A stretch of 64,000 bases of DNA from assembly GCF_921294215.1 (NCBI RefSeq), contig NZ_CAKLDM010000001.1:1302001-1366000 (forward strand), in the 5' to 3' direction. A program made the position numbers and the translations under genes. Below the pieces are notes generated by a model. It saw nothing but the letters and a program-made list of their open reading frames with translations. It had not been told where the DNA came from and ran no database searches. Positions 16,276 to 25,765 of the stretch are shown here, one piece after another. Position 1 is the stretch's first letter; each line of letters begins with the position of its first letter. The stretch is from Vibrio marisflavi CECT 7928. Its GTDB lineage: Bacteria; Pseudomonadota; Gammaproteobacteria; Enterobacterales; Vibrionaceae.

Positions 16276-18171
16276 ATGGATAACTTGAACTACAGCACTA
16301 GTGATAAAATAGCCGATAAACTAACGCTAGTCGCGAGCTTCCTCGCTGTATCTCTTACCACTTTTGAGATCTGGCAAAGTATCACCGCAAACTTATCTGC
16401 ACCGATATTTAGACCACTTTATTTGAGCTGGGTACTTGCACTCGTTTTCTTAGTTTATCCGCTGGTTAAGCCCAGTAAAAGCAACACCTTGTATATCTTA
16501 GCGCGTGCTGTTGATATTGCTCTTATCGCGGCGGTTTGCTGGGCAGCGAACCGACTGTTGCACTTTGATTATGATGACATTAGCTTCTTGCTTGATGGCC
16601 TTCAGCCAGCAGATCAGCTAGCGGGTATTGTAATTATTGCCGCTCTATTAGAAGCCACACGAAGAACCGTTGGCCTGACAATGTTGCTTATCGCTGCTTT
16701 ATTTCTTAGCTATGCGCTTTTTGGCGATATCCTTCCTGCTGGCTTCTCAAGCAAAGGGTTTTCTCTCGAAGAAATCATCCGCTTTCATATATTTTCAACC
16801 AATGGTGTGTTTGGCGCACCACTAGCGATTGCAGCGGGCGTGGTGTTTATTTTTGTTCTCTTTGGTGCCTTCTTACAAGTCACAGGAGCTGGGCAGTTCT
16901 TTATTGATAGCGCTTTTGCGTTAGCCGGTAAATATCGTGGCGGCCCTGCTAAAGCCAGTGTTGTCGCATCGGCAGCTCTTGGCTCAATTACTGGCTCAGC
17001 AATCGCCAATACCGTAACGACTGGCGCTCTCACGATCCCAATGATGAAAAAGCTGGGGTACAAGCCGGAGCAAGCAGCCGGCATCGAAGCGGCTGCTTCT
17101 ACGGGTGGACAGATAATGCCACCAGTTATGGGCGCTGGCGCATTTGTCATGGCTCAATTTACAGGTATTCCTTACAGTGAGATTTTAATCGTTTCGATTG
17201 CCCCGGCGATTTTGTACTTCATGTGCACTCTTTTATATGTACATTTGATGGCCTGCAAGTTGGGCATCGACGGCATGTCAAAAACGGAACAAATACTAAC
17301 GATACTCAAACAAGGGTGGCATTTTCTTTTGCCTCTCGTGTTTATTACCATGTTACTGTTAATGGCCTATACACCTGTACTTGTAGGTGTCGCTGGGTGC
17401 GTAGCCATCGTCCTAGCCGCAATGTGTCGTAAACACAGTCGCATCTCATTTGCTTTAATCCTCGAAGGAATGAAAGCTGGGGCACTTCTTTCTCTGCCTA
17501 TTTCGATTGCGTGCGCAACGGCAGGAATAGTTGTCGGCGTGGTAGGTCAAACTGGTATAGGCCTGCAGTTTACTCAGTTTTTAATTTCCTTATCTGGCGG
17601 GCATTTATGGTCAGTGTTAGCACTGATCACTGTCGCTGCAATCATTTTAGGTATGGGCCTTCCGGTTACTGCAGCCTACATAGTATTGTCGGTAATGGCC
17701 GTACCAGCACTGACTAACCTTGGGATCGGCTTGCTCGCAGCGCATATGATTGTCTTCTGGCTTTCTCAAACATCCAATGTCACTCCTCCTATCGCTCTCG
17801 CAGCGTTTGCAGGTGCTGGGGTCGCCAAAGCTCCGCCGATGGCATCAGCTATTCAAGCATTCAAACTTGCACAAGGCTTTTTCCTAATACCAATCATGAT
17901 GGCATTTTCTGGGCTAATTTGGGCCAACAATCCTGTCGATTTTTTGGTTTCAATCTTGGCAACTATTGGCCTAATTGTCGCGTTTGCAGGGGGAATTGAG
18001 GGAAGACTTTTCAACCAGCTAAACATGGCCCAGCGCGCTGTGTTGCTGACACTCGCACTGGTCATAATCTTCAGTTCAGACTGGATCAGGATGGGGGCAC
18101 TAATTTTGATAGGGTTGATTGGCTTGTTTAATATAAAAAAGCCTAACAGCTTAAAAATAAAAGCTAGCTAG
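16276..18171 (+). CDS. TRAP transporter fused permease (4TM-12TM)
   Basis: This 631-residue inner-membrane protein fuses the small (DctQ-like) and large (DctM-like) TRAP subunits, as is usual in TAXI systems. The first 120 residues contain the short-subunit helices. The remainder has about 14 further helices with the conserved GSITGSAIANTVTTG and AASTGGQIMPPVMGAGAF segments, and GMGLPVTAAYIV later. These form the transport core. I chose ATG 16276 because GGAGAG precedes it; the ORF extends to 16228 only through the upstream hairpin. It works with the receptor encoded at 15232. Confidence 0.94.
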   Translation: MDNLNYSTSDKIADKLTLVASFLAVSLTTFEIWQSITANLSAPIFRPLYLSWVLALVFLVYPLVKPSKSNTLYILARAVDIALIAAVCWAANRLLHFDYDDISFLLDGLQPADQLAGIVIIAALLEATRRTVGLTMLLIAALFLSYALFGDILPAGFSSKGFSLEEIIRFHIFSTNGVFGAPLAIAAGVVFIFVLFGAFLQVTGAGQFFIDSAFALAGKYRGGPAKASVVASAALGSITGSAIANTVTTGALTIPMMKKLGYKPEQAAGIEAAASTGGQIMPPVMGAGAFVMAQFTGIPYSEILIVSIAPAILYFMCTLLYVHLMACKLGIDGMSKTEQILTILKQGWHFLLPLVFITMLLLMAYTPVLVGVAGCVAIVLAAMCRKHSRISFALILEGMKAGALLSLPISIACATAGIVVGVVGQTGIGLQFTQFLISLSGGHLWSVLALITVAAIILGMGLPVTAAYIVLSVMAVPALTNLGIGLLAAHMIVFWLSQTSNVTPPIALAAFAGAGVAKAPPMASAIQAFKLAQGFFLIPIMMAFSGLIWANNPVDFLVSILATIGLIVAFAGGIEGRLFNQLNMAQRAVLLTLALVIIFSSDWIRMGALILIGLIGLFNIKKPNSLKIKAS

Positions 18172-18182
18172 ACCACTAAAAA

Positions 18183-18212
18183 TACATACCTGCTGAAATT
18201 AGCAGGTATGTA
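18183..18212 (-). terminator. Terminator for the ion-channel gene (possibly bidirectional)
   Basis: A perfect 12-bp stem (18183-18194 with 18201-18212), loop GAAATT, lies between convergent genes. The run of A to its left gives a T-tract on the minus strand, so it best fits the channel transcript. Confidence 0.75.
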
Positions 18213-18264
18213 CGGCAGTAATTGCTACTCATTGCCCTGATAGCTATGTTGTAGCTGCTCATGT

Positions 18265-19077
18265 TTATTTCGACTGCTGTGCTTGCAGCATAGATTTTAT
18301 CTCGGCTAACTCTTGTTTGAGTTCCACCATCGTTGGCTCGTTGTCGGCTTTACTCTTTTCCTCTCTCAATGCTGCGTGCTCTTGCTCAAGGACATTGACC
18401 ACAATCCCTATAACCATGTTTAAAAAAGCAAAAGCGGTGAAGAAAATAAACGACAGGTAATACAACCAGCTAAGTTTATACACCGTCATCGTTTCATACA
18501 TAACGTCAGTCCAGTCTTCGAAAGTCATTACCCTAAACAAGGTAAGAAGGCTGATTGAAATATCACCCCACAGGTTAGGGTTAATTTCACTGAAAAAGGT
18601 GCTGCCAATCGCTGCATAGATATAGAAGATGATAAACATCAGTAACATGACATAGCCTAACTGAGGCAACGCTTTGATAAGCGAGTTAAGCAACATTCTG
18701 AGCTCAGGAATAATGGATACCATCCGCAACACACGGAAAATCCGAACTAAGCGACCAATAAGAGCGAGCTCACTATCTGAAATCGGAATTAAGCTCACCA
18801 CTACAATCAAAGTATCGAAGACATTCCAACCATTCTTGAAAAAGCGCTTCTTATCCTTTTCTCCAATGAATCTAATAATGATTTCAAATAAAAAGATAAA
18901 CGTGATAAACCAATCTAAAACGTGGATTAGCTTAACCACAAAGTCAGGCAGCTCATAGGTCTTCGCACCTATGACTAAAGCTGAAAAAATAATGACACCA
19001 ACAACAAACAACTCGAATATTTTATTGCTTCTCAGTCGTTCGAATCTAGTTTGCCATGTATACGACTGCTCCGTCAT
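18265..19077 (-). CDS. Voltage-gated cation channel, NaChBac/NavBac family
   Basis: This 270-residue single-repeat channel should assemble as a tetramer in the inner membrane. Helices S1-S6 are visible. S4 (about 104-125) carries arginines every third residue (109, 112, 115, 118). The pore loop ends in the selectivity filter TFEDWTD (185-191), then S6 (about 207-230). The C-terminus (about 230-268) is a charged coiled-coil typical of the family's tetramerisation bundle. Sodium channels of this family carry TLESWxx; the extra acidic residues at 188 and 191 resemble the engineered calcium-selective CavAb filter (TLDDWSD). Calcium permeability is therefore predicted, not shown. The gene is monocistronic. 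Confidence 0.9.
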   Translation of the reverse strand: MTEQSYTWQTRFERLRSNKIFELFVVGVIIFSALVIGAKTYELPDFVVKLIHVLDWFITFIFLFEIIIRFIGEKDKKRFFKNGWNVFDTLIVVVSLIPISDSELALIGRLVRIFRVLRMVSIIPELRMLLNSLIKALPQLGYVMLLMFIIFYIYAAIGSTFFSEINPNLWGDISISLLTLFRVMTFEDWTDVMYETMTVYKLSWLYYLSFIFFTAFAFLNMVIGIVVNVLEQEHAALREEKSKADNEPTMVELKQELAEIKSMLQAQQSK

Positions 19078-19337
19078 TTAGCCTCCTTTGCTAAACCATT
19101 TTCCATTGCTGCATGAGTCTTCCATTAAATCATGCAATGCAGCAAATGTACGTATCCATTAACCTCATATAGTTACAAGGTGTGTTATTCAAATTGAGAT
19201 GGTTTGGCTATACATAATCCTAAAATAAACATTTGGCATCAAGAACTCACTAAAGTTGTTTTTCTAAGGACTGTTAAACATTGACTTGCATCACCTATCG
19301 ACATTCATTAGCTCTAGCACAAAACAGTCGACGCTCT

Positions 19338-19374
19338 AAGTTGCTAAAAAAGTTACTAAAAAGTTGCTAAAAAA
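19338..19374 (+). repeat. Tandem 11-12 bp repeats
   Basis: Three imperfect tandem copies of AGTTGCTAAAAA (the middle one has TTACT) lie just beyond the aldo/keto reductase terminator. They are probably a slippage product; the A-runs supply that terminator's T-tract on the minus strand. Confidence 0.7.
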
Positions 19375-19404
19375 TAATCCCACAACGCGAACACGTGTGG
19401 GATT
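19370..19404 (-). terminator. Terminator after the aldo/keto reductase gene
   Basis: A perfect 9-bp stem (AATCCCACA/TGTGGGATT, 19376-19384 with 19396-19404) is followed on the minus strand by ATTTTTT. Confidence 0.75.
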
Positions 19405-19433
19405 GTAAAACATAGTGAGGTGGACTGAACTTT

Positions 19434-20342
19434 CTATGGCACACCGTGCCCTTTAGATGCAACCCACACTCTAAACCACTGCTCTCTGGTTAACTCAATA
19501 TCCAACGCTGAAACCGCTGTTTTTACTCGTTCAATTTTTCCTGAGCCTATGATTGGCAAAGGTTTACATGGCAAGCTGCGCACCCATGCATAGATGACTT
19601 GATCGATAGATTCAGCGCCAACTTCTTCTTTGATGGCTTCAAGCTCAGCTCGAACTCTCTTAGATTGAGCAGTGGTTGCATTAAAAAGCTCACCACCAGC
19701 GAGGCATGACCATGCCATTGGTCGAGTTCGTAGCAATTGAAGTTGGTCCAGAGTGCCATCATGAACAACATCAAAATTAAGCGGATTGATTTCTACTTGG
19801 TTGGTTACTAATGGCTTACCCAATCGTGATTGCAATAATTCAAATTGGCGTGGAGAGAAGTTGGATACGCCAAAGTGCTTCACTTTACCCACTTTATGAA
19901 GTTCTGCGAATGCGCCAGCTACCTCATCAGCATCCATCAATGCATCAGGACGATGGATCAGAAGCACATCTATTTCACTAATCCCCAAGCGCTCTAATGA
20001 ATTGTCTACCGACTGATAGATATGTTTGGCACTAGTGTCATAGTGGTTTATCTTCTGATCTGGATTTTTATTTCCACAAAGCTTGATATCACATTTGGTC
20101 ACGATCTCAATTTCATCACGCACACTGCTATCGAGGGCAAGTGCTTCACCAAACAGCTTTTCACATTCGTAATTGCCGTAAATATCAGCGTGATCGACTG
20201 TGGTGATTCCAAGCTCAATATGCTGTTTTAAGAAACTTAAACGCTGTTGAGGCGTCATTTTCCAATCAGCGAGTCGCCAATATCCCTGTACCAACTCTGA
20301 CAGTTCTGGGCCTTGTTGCGCTACAACTACCTTTGCAACCAT
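19434..20342 (-). CDS. Aldo/keto reductase, YdhF-like
   Basis: This is a cytoplasmic NADPH-dependent carbonyl reductase of the (beta/alpha)8 AKR family. The catalytic tetrad is visible: Asp and Tyr in TTVDHADIYGNYE, Lys in EIVTKCDI and His in VLLIHRPD. VKHFGVSNFSPRQ and a cofactor-binding PLPIIGSGKIERV follow, in the usual order. The 302-residue length and motif wording match E. coli YdhF. The start is ATG 20342, with AAGGAGAT just upstream. It is divergent from the HlyD/FUSC genes. The substrate is unknown. Confidence 0.92.
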   Translation of the reverse strand: MVAKVVVAQQGPELSELVQGYWRLADWKMTPQQRLSFLKQHIELGITTVDHADIYGNYECEKLFGEALALDSSVRDEIEIVTKCDIKLCGNKNPDQKINHYDTSAKHIYQSVDNSLERLGISEIDVLLIHRPDALMDADEVAGAFAELHKVGKVKHFGVSNFSPRQFELLQSRLGKPLVTNQVEINPLNFDVVHDGTLDQLQLLRTRPMAWSCLAGGELFNATTAQSKRVRAELEAIKEEVGAESIDQVIYAWVRSLPCKPLPIIGSGKIERVKTAVSALDIELTREQWFRVWVASKGHGVP

Positions 20343-20555
20343 GAGTATCTCCTTTTATTAAACTCACATGAGGGTATGCCCTGCCAAAGATTTTCTCAAT
20401 AGATTCTTTTACCAAACAAACCTTTTATTATTGATAGTTACGTTATTTTTATATCAACGTGACACTGCACATCAATCTTCAAACTAATCTTTTATTTATT
20501 AAATAGTTACACCCATATTTGCAGAGTTCGCAAAAGTGCTTTGCACCTATCAAGT

Positions 20556-20571
20556 TGTGACTCAAGTCACC
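20556..20571 (+). promoter_or_regulatory. Candidate CRP-binding site upstream of the HlyD/FUSC operon
   Basis: TGTGA-N6-TCACC matches nine of ten core positions of the CRP palindrome (TGTGA-N6-TCACA). It lies 50-65 bases before the HlyD start, a suitable place for activation. The nearest alternative target, the aldo/keto reductase, is divergent and over 200 bases away. Confidence 0.5.
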
Positions 20572-20620
20572 TCAAAATACACTTCTCATCATTGAATATT
20601 TGACTAAATTGAGAACAGAC

Positions 20621-21586
20621 ATGGCAAAGCATCACTGGGTATATACCCTACTAGCCTGCATTATCCTTTATGCCGCTTATTACACCTCTGGCTATTATTT
20701 TGTATATAACAATGATGCTTACGTGAATTCCGATTGGGTCAACGTGCCAAGTCAATTGGACGGACAAATTACCAAGGTGATGATTAATAATCATCAAAAA
20801 GTGGAAGCTGGCCAACCATTGATACAGTTAGACGATACTAGTTACAAACTAACGCTTAAGCAGGACATGTCTGCGCTAAGCGCGGCAAAAAGCAAAATCA
20901 AGATCGATCAATCAAATATCGATGCCGCGAAAATTCGCCATACTCAAGACCAGTTTCAATCTACTTTGAATGCCAAAAACCTAGCACGTGATAAAAAATT
21001 GGAAGCCAAGCATTTGATTGCTAAGAAAGCGCTAGATACCGAGTACACTTCCGCTACAGTGTCTAAATTGCAACTCAAAGCTGATAAGGTCTTGTTAGAA
21101 AAAGCTAAGCAGCAACGTACTCTTGACCAAAAGAACATTCAAAAACTCAGTGATATGGTGAGCAATGATCAATGGCAATTGAGTAATACCACTATCAAAG
21201 CAAGCACTACTGGCTATATCAGCAATATGTTTCTCCAACCTGGCGACTATGTTCAAAAAGCAGATAACCTATTTAGTATTGTCAGAAACAATTGGTGGAT
21301 TACTGCAAATATCAAAGAAAGCAATCTCGTAAAAATTAAACCGGGTCAAACCGCATGGGTTTACCTAACCAGTAAACCGGGTCGCCTATACAAAGGACAT
21401 GTAGTGAGTATCGAACGAGGTGTAGCACGTTCAACAAATAATGATCGAGGCGGCTTGCCATATATCACACCAGAAACTAGCCTAATTCGTTATGAGTACC
21501 GAGTGCCAGTGAAAATCCAATTAGATCAGAAAATACCTGGATTGGTAAAAGGTTTGAGCGCCAAAGCATTTATCTTCCCAGCCTAA
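20621..21586 (+). CDS. HlyD/EmrA-family membrane fusion protein
   Basis: This is the periplasmic adaptor of an efflux pump. One N-terminal transmembrane helix (about residues 8-27) is followed by a biotinyl-lipoyl-like half (VNVPSQLDGQITKVM, then QVEAGQ-type KVEAGQPLIQLDD). A long alpha-helical hairpin runs over about 85-195, and the second lipoyl half (ASTTGYISNMFLQPGDYV) and beta-barrel follow. I chose ATG 20621 over TTG 20600; neither has a strong ribosome site. It sits 38 bases before a FUSC-family gene, matching the AaeA/AaeB layout of aromatic-acid efflux pumps. Cargo is inferred only from that layout. Confidence 0.9.
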   Translation: MAKHHWVYTLLACIILYAAYYTSGYYFVYNNDAYVNSDWVNVPSQLDGQITKVMINNHQKVEAGQPLIQLDDTSYKLTLKQDMSALSAAKSKIKIDQSNIDAAKIRHTQDQFQSTLNAKNLARDKKLEAKHLIAKKALDTEYTSATVSKLQLKADKVLLEKAKQQRTLDQKNIQKLSDMVSNDQWQLSNTTIKASTTGYISNMFLQPGDYVQKADNLFSIVRNNWWITANIKESNLVKIKPGQTAWVYLTSKPGRLYKGHVVSIERGVARSTNNDRGGLPYITPETSLIRYEYRVPVKIQLDQKIPGLVKGLSAKAFIFPA

Positions 21587-21624
21587 ATATTACGACTAAA
21601 ATATTAATCAGACATAACAACTAG

Positions 21625-23430
21625 ATGGCAATGAACAGTATTAATAACGCTAGATATCAATTTGCAGCAAGGATCGCGCTCGCTGTCGCAGTTAGCATGA
21701 CTCTCACACAATGGCTACACCTAGAAGAAGTCTATTGGGCGGGAATCAGTGCAGCCGTAGTTGCATCATTTAACGAAGTCGGTCATGTTGCTAGCAAAGC
21801 AAAACAGCGTATTGCAGGCACTATATGCGGCTGTTTGATTTGGGGTGTCATCTCTTTTTTCTTTCCTTCATATGGCTCTATCTACTTATTAACTCTCGTG
21901 CTTATTGCTTCACTCGGTTTTAGTAACGCTAAGCTAGATTTAAGATACAGCTACTTTTGGCTATATGGCTCTTTTACGTTCTTAGTATTTAGTACTCCAC
22001 TAGGTATACCCAATAATCTCATCGTGCCGCTACATATTGCTCGAATCTACGAAATAGTGATTGGTTCTGTCATCGGCTTAGCCACGCATTGGCTTAGCTT
22101 CAGTTACCGCGCGTCCAAGGAGCTTGATACACTTTGGAAAAATTACCAACATCAGTTTGAAGACTTCATATGCAGCACGTATTCTGACTTGAAAGCGAAA
22201 AATTATGGCAATCAAAATTCGTTGCTTATCGAAGTAAGCCAAATGCTTGCCAGTGCGAAAAAGTTAGAAAACAAAATCGCCTCCGCAAATTTAGAGAAAA
22301 AGCACCCTCATTACCTAATCAAGATAAGGCTCTGTCGTCATGTCGAGCACTACCTTTATGGGCTAAATCATCTACTTAATAGCCTACCAGAACCAAATAG
22401 TAGCCAACAAATCTCAGGCTCAGAGATAAGCGCACATGAAAAAGCGATTTTGAAAACAATAATTCAATCTCTTTTTGCTAATAACACATTATCTAAGTCG
22501 AAGACTGCAGAAATATCGAAGGCTATTAAGGAAGAGCTATCCAACGGGAACCCACAGTTAGAACAGTTTTGGCATCAAACATTGGGCTTTTTTCACAATG
22601 TCACTCACAGCAATGAACCGGAAAAATTCCATCAGAGGAAATGGACTAAAGAGATCACTCGATTTGAGTATATTAATGCTCTTCGCTGGTCACTAATTGT
22701 CGTTTCTTTACCATTGCTTTGGCTGTTTCTCGGCTATCAACCAAACCTGCAGTTGGCGGTGACCGCAATGTTGGTGCTGATGTATAGCGAATCCAACAAC
22801 ATTGTAAAAACAAAACATAGGCTTGTGGGAGCGGCAGCCGGATTTTTATTAGCAATTCCCGCCTTGGCAATGATTCATGGCAACACATTTGTCTACTTTG
22901 TCATGATTCTAGTAGTGAGCTTTGCCCTCGAAAGCATTTTTTATGAAGCCAAACGCAACTACATTGCGCTACAAGGTGTCATTTGCTTCATCATTGGCTT
23001 AGGTTCTGACTCCCACCTCGATGCATCTATGTCCAGAGTTATCGGTATATTTTTTGGAATCGTGTTGACGTTAATAATAATTAAATGGATCTGGCCAAAA
23101 AATATCAATCGAGAAAAAGAAGTGATTCAAGGTCAGGTGAAGTATGTTTTAAGTCAGTATCTCTATGCTGTAAAACAAAACCTGATCGAAAACTATCTAT
23201 TTAGCCACAATAAAACTTTAACTAGCTATTGGCACTGGCAAATAGAGCATGATTTAAACCAGCTAAAGAAAGTGGATGCAAAGCAAGCATCAGCATACAT
23301 CAACCTATATAACCAGTTGAGTCACAGCGCATTTACCCACTCGTCACCGTTGCAACAGCAACACGTATCTAAAGGCGAATTCTGGAAACATTTACACGAT
23401 TTGTACGAGATTCAGAAGACGCTTTGTTAA
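21625..23430 (+). CDS. FUSC-family efflux membrane protein (AaeB-like)
   Basis: This 601-residue inner-membrane protein has two hydrophobic blocks of about five to six helices (about residues 12-160 and 350-490). They are separated by a long soluble region and followed by a soluble tail. That is the fusaric-acid-resistance/AaeB arrangement. Typical elements are AARIALAVAVSMTLTQ near the start with VASKAKQRIAGTICG, and its second-half counterpart KTKHRLVGAAAGFLL. With the HlyD protein it should expel aromatic or other organic acids across the envelope; an outer-membrane channel would come from elsewhere. Start ATG 21625 has no clear ribosome site, so expression may be coupled to the gene before it. 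Confidence 0.9.
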   Translation: MAMNSINNARYQFAARIALAVAVSMTLTQWLHLEEVYWAGISAAVVASFNEVGHVASKAKQRIAGTICGCLIWGVISFFFPSYGSIYLLTLVLIASLGFSNAKLDLRYSYFWLYGSFTFLVFSTPLGIPNNLIVPLHIARIYEIVIGSVIGLATHWLSFSYRASKELDTLWKNYQHQFEDFICSTYSDLKAKNYGNQNSLLIEVSQMLASAKKLENKIASANLEKKHPHYLIKIRLCRHVEHYLYGLNHLLNSLPEPNSSQQISGSEISAHEKAILKTIIQSLFANNTLSKSKTAEISKAIKEELSNGNPQLEQFWHQTLGFFHNVTHSNEPEKFHQRKWTKEITRFEYINALRWSLIVVSLPLLWLFLGYQPNLQLAVTAMLVLMYSESNNIVKTKHRLVGAAAGFLLAIPALAMIHGNTFVYFVMILVVSFALESIFYEAKRNYIALQGVICFIIGLGSDSHLDASMSRVIGIFFGIVLTLIIIKWIWPKNINREKEVIQGQVKYVLSQYLYAVKQNLIENYLFSHNKTLTSYWHWQIEHDLNQLKKVDAKQASAYINLYNQLSHSAFTHSSPLQQQHVSKGEFWKHLHDLYEIQKTLC

Positions 23431-23461
23431 TTTAACTGCAATGATTTAAAAGAGGCTAGTT

Positions 23462-24349
23462 TTATTTAAAATGCAATAGGACAAATTCAATGAACAGACG
23501 TACTCGCATTGGTAAGTTATCGCGATCGCGATACAGCATATACAATGTGTGGGCTTTACTACTCCAGTCGGGCAAGACATGATTCATTTCCCCTTGAGAG
23601 ATCATTGGTAGCGCAAAATAATCAGGTACGTAACCAATGCCTAACCCTGTTTTAATCGCGTGAGTTAGCATTCCGATTTCATCTAATTCCAGTCTTAAAC
23701 CCTTAGTAGGCTGATAATCAAACTTTCCACCATTCTCTTTATGTACCAACCGCCACGGTATCATAGGACGACAAATGACTGTCGGATGACCGCACAACAT
23801 GTCAGGTGTAGTTATGCCGGAAATATCATAGTCGGGGTGAGAGCACAAAATGAAATGAATGTCCTTTAGCGGCCTCGCAATCCAATTGTCGACCACTGTA
23901 TTCCCAACTCTAAACACCACGTCCATGCCTTCCGCTTCAATATCAATCAAAGCATTGGAAAAACTTAGGTCTAGTTGGATATCTGGGTATTTCAGCAAGA
24001 ACTCATAAAAAATTGCGCGCAGAAATTGAGTACCCACGTTGATAGGAGCGGAAATGCGAATTTTTCCTTGAGGCTGATACTTATCCCGATGCAGATCTTC
24101 ATCAATATCGTTGAGTTCATAAAACAGAGCGGCCGAACGTTGAAAATATTGCTCTCCGATACTGGTCAAGGCTACACGATGAGCGTCTCGATTGAGAAGA
24201 CGCAGTTGTAAATCGGTTTCTAATTGGCGGATACGGCGACTCAAGGTTGAAAGAGGCATACCCAAAGATTGAGCAGCATCTTTAAAACTGCTCAAACGCG
24301 CTACAGCACAAAAACAGCGCAGATCGTCTAACGAATATCTAGATTTCAT
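23462..24349 (-). CDS. LysR-family transcriptional regulator
   Basis: This 295-residue DNA-binding regulator has an N-terminal winged helix-turn-helix (residues 5-65: FKDAAQSLGMPLSTLSRRIRQLE) and a C-terminal periplasmic-binding-like effector domain (about 90-290: GKIRISAPINVG, later GLGIGYVPDYF). The wording of the first half resembles the CrgA/PtxR-type LysR branch. It is divergent from the EamA transporter gene with 87-93 bases between starts, the classical layout for LysR control of a neighbour. It converges on the FUSC gene. The effector is unknown. Confidence 0.93.
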   Translation of the reverse strand: MKSRYSLDDLRCFCAVARLSSFKDAAQSLGMPLSTLSRRIRQLETDLQLRLLNRDAHRVALTSIGEQYFQRSAALFYELNDIDEDLHRDKYQPQGKIRISAPINVGTQFLRAIFYEFLLKYPDIQLDLSFSNALIDIEAEGMDVVFRVGNTVVDNWIARPLKDIHFILCSHPDYDISGITTPDMLCGHPTVICRPMIPWRLVHKENGGKFDYQPTKGLRLELDEIGMLTHAIKTGLGIGYVPDYFALPMISQGEMNHVLPDWSSKAHTLYMLYRDRDNLPMRVRLFIEFVLLHFK

Positions 24350-24442
24350 TATTGGTATTTACCGTCCTATTTTTGCTTGTTTATCTAATTATTGAAATAA
24401 ATACACTACGGAATACTTTTTGACAAGTCATCTGGAATGGCC

Positions 24443-25372
24443 ATGAAATCTGATTCAACAATCAAAGCAGTTATCCTCCTTATTATATGCACCTTCTTTT
24501 GGGGTAGTTGCTTTCCAATTGGCAAAAACGCTTTAAACCAAATTCATGCTCTTACTTTGGTGTTCTGGCGCTTCGTCATTGCGGCTCTGTGTCTTGCTGT
24601 ATACCTCAAGGCTGGACGCATATCCAAATTGAGCTTGAGTTCAAAGCAATGGGTGTGGGTTGTATTGGTCAGCGCAGTAGGGATAGGTGGACTGAATCTT
24701 TGTTTGTTTACAGGCTTAGCCTCCACCAGCGCAACTAATGGGGCATTAATTATGGCACTTAGCCCTTTGATGACTTCTTTCATAGCCTGTGTTGCGCTGC
24801 GAACTCTACCGTCTGGTGCCCAGTGCTTTAGCCTACTGGTAAGCCTGACAGGGGTGCTAATGGTGATAACTAACGGGCATTTTGAAGCGCTATTTTCTAT
24901 GCAAATCAACCATGGTGATAAGCTGATATTTTTCGGTATGCTGGCTTGGAGTCTCTATACATACTTTAGCCAAGGTATCAGCCGCTGGATGCCGGTGCTC
25001 CCTTATACCTTTGTTGGAATGTTAAGTGGAGCCACTGTTATTAGCGTCATGTGTTTGGTATCGCCAGAGGTACATCCATTTGCTGAGTTATGGAATAGCT
25101 CCATGTTGGGTATATCGGAAGTATTATATATCGGAGTATTTGGAACCGTTGCTGGTTATTTGTTGTGGCTCAACGGTGTGCGACACTTAGGTTCAGCCAA
25201 CGCGGCCCTGTTTTTCAACTTTGTGCCCATCTTCTCTGTATTGACCTCATATATGCTTGGTCAAGCGGTTACTGAGTTACAACTACTAGGTATTGCAGTT
25301 GTTATTGCAGGTTTATTGCTACCTCGTATCTCACTGTTTAACCGCGAAACTAAAATTTGCTCTGAAGCCTAG
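24443..25372 (+). CDS. DMT-superfamily (EamA) transporter
   Basis: This inner-membrane protein of about 309 residues has ten helices in two EamA repeats (about 10-140 and 155-295). It opens with ILLIICTFFWGSCFPIGK and carries NGALIMALSPLM between the repeats, hallmarks of the drug/metabolite transporter family. Members export amino acids and metabolites. ATG 24443 is placed 6 bases after TCTGGA; ATG 24437 is an equally open alternative two codons earlier. It is probably controlled by the divergent LysR protein. Confidence 0.9.
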   Translation: MKSDSTIKAVILLIICTFFWGSCFPIGKNALNQIHALTLVFWRFVIAALCLAVYLKAGRISKLSLSSKQWVWVVLVSAVGIGGLNLCLFTGLASTSATNGALIMALSPLMTSFIACVALRTLPSGAQCFSLLVSLTGVLMVITNGHFEALFSMQINHGDKLIFFGMLAWSLYTYFSQGISRWMPVLPYTFVGMLSGATVISVMCLVSPEVHPFAELWNSSMLGISEVLYIGVFGTVAGYLLWLNGVRHLGSANAALFFNFVPIFSVLTSYMLGQAVTELQLLGIAVVIAGLLLPRISLFNRETKICSEA

Positions 25373-25765
25373 TTAGGCTCTCAATTACTTAATAAGGATG
25401 ACTGAGAACCTTTTAAATTCGGTATAAACATTTCGGCACTTACGAGCAATTATATCCATGAGTAATTGCTTTCTATATTGGCATTTTCTAGCTTAAAAGT
25501 GCCCCTTTTCTTCTCAGCGCGAATATCTACTCCAAACCTTAGACTGTACGTTTGCCTTAACTGTAGTTATTCGATGAAGTGCCGAATCAAGCTTTTTCAA
25601 AATTATGCGTTATTTGGCGGTCTAACACTCAATGCCTCTCATTAACCTATTGATTATTAATTAAACTTTGATTGGAAAGGCTGCATTATAGGACGACAAA
25701 AGACGGCCAAAAGCCGTATAGAAAGCGTTAGCCGACAACCAGAAATTTTAGTTATGGAGAACAAA
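25373..25765. other. Intergenic region with distant inverted repeat and cassette-like boundary
   Basis: These 393 bases contain no credible gene. A perfect 10-bp inverted repeat (TTCGGCACTT at 25432, AAGTGCCGAA at 25577) encloses about 135 bases. GCGTTAGCC at 25725-25733 resembles the recombination boundary of a Vibrio integron cassette and lies just before the acetyltransferase gene. Confidence 0.45.

Larger units (their letters stand above)
19078..19433. other. Intergenic region, channel gene to aldo/keto reductase
   Basis: These 356 bases hold the channel gene promoter (minus strand, near 19080-19200), the tandem repeats and a terminator. No credible ORF is present. Confidence 0.5.

Noticed and set aside
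19338..19374. Tandem repeats as a CRISPR array
   Set aside because: There are no spacers, the unit is 11-12 bases and only three copies exist.
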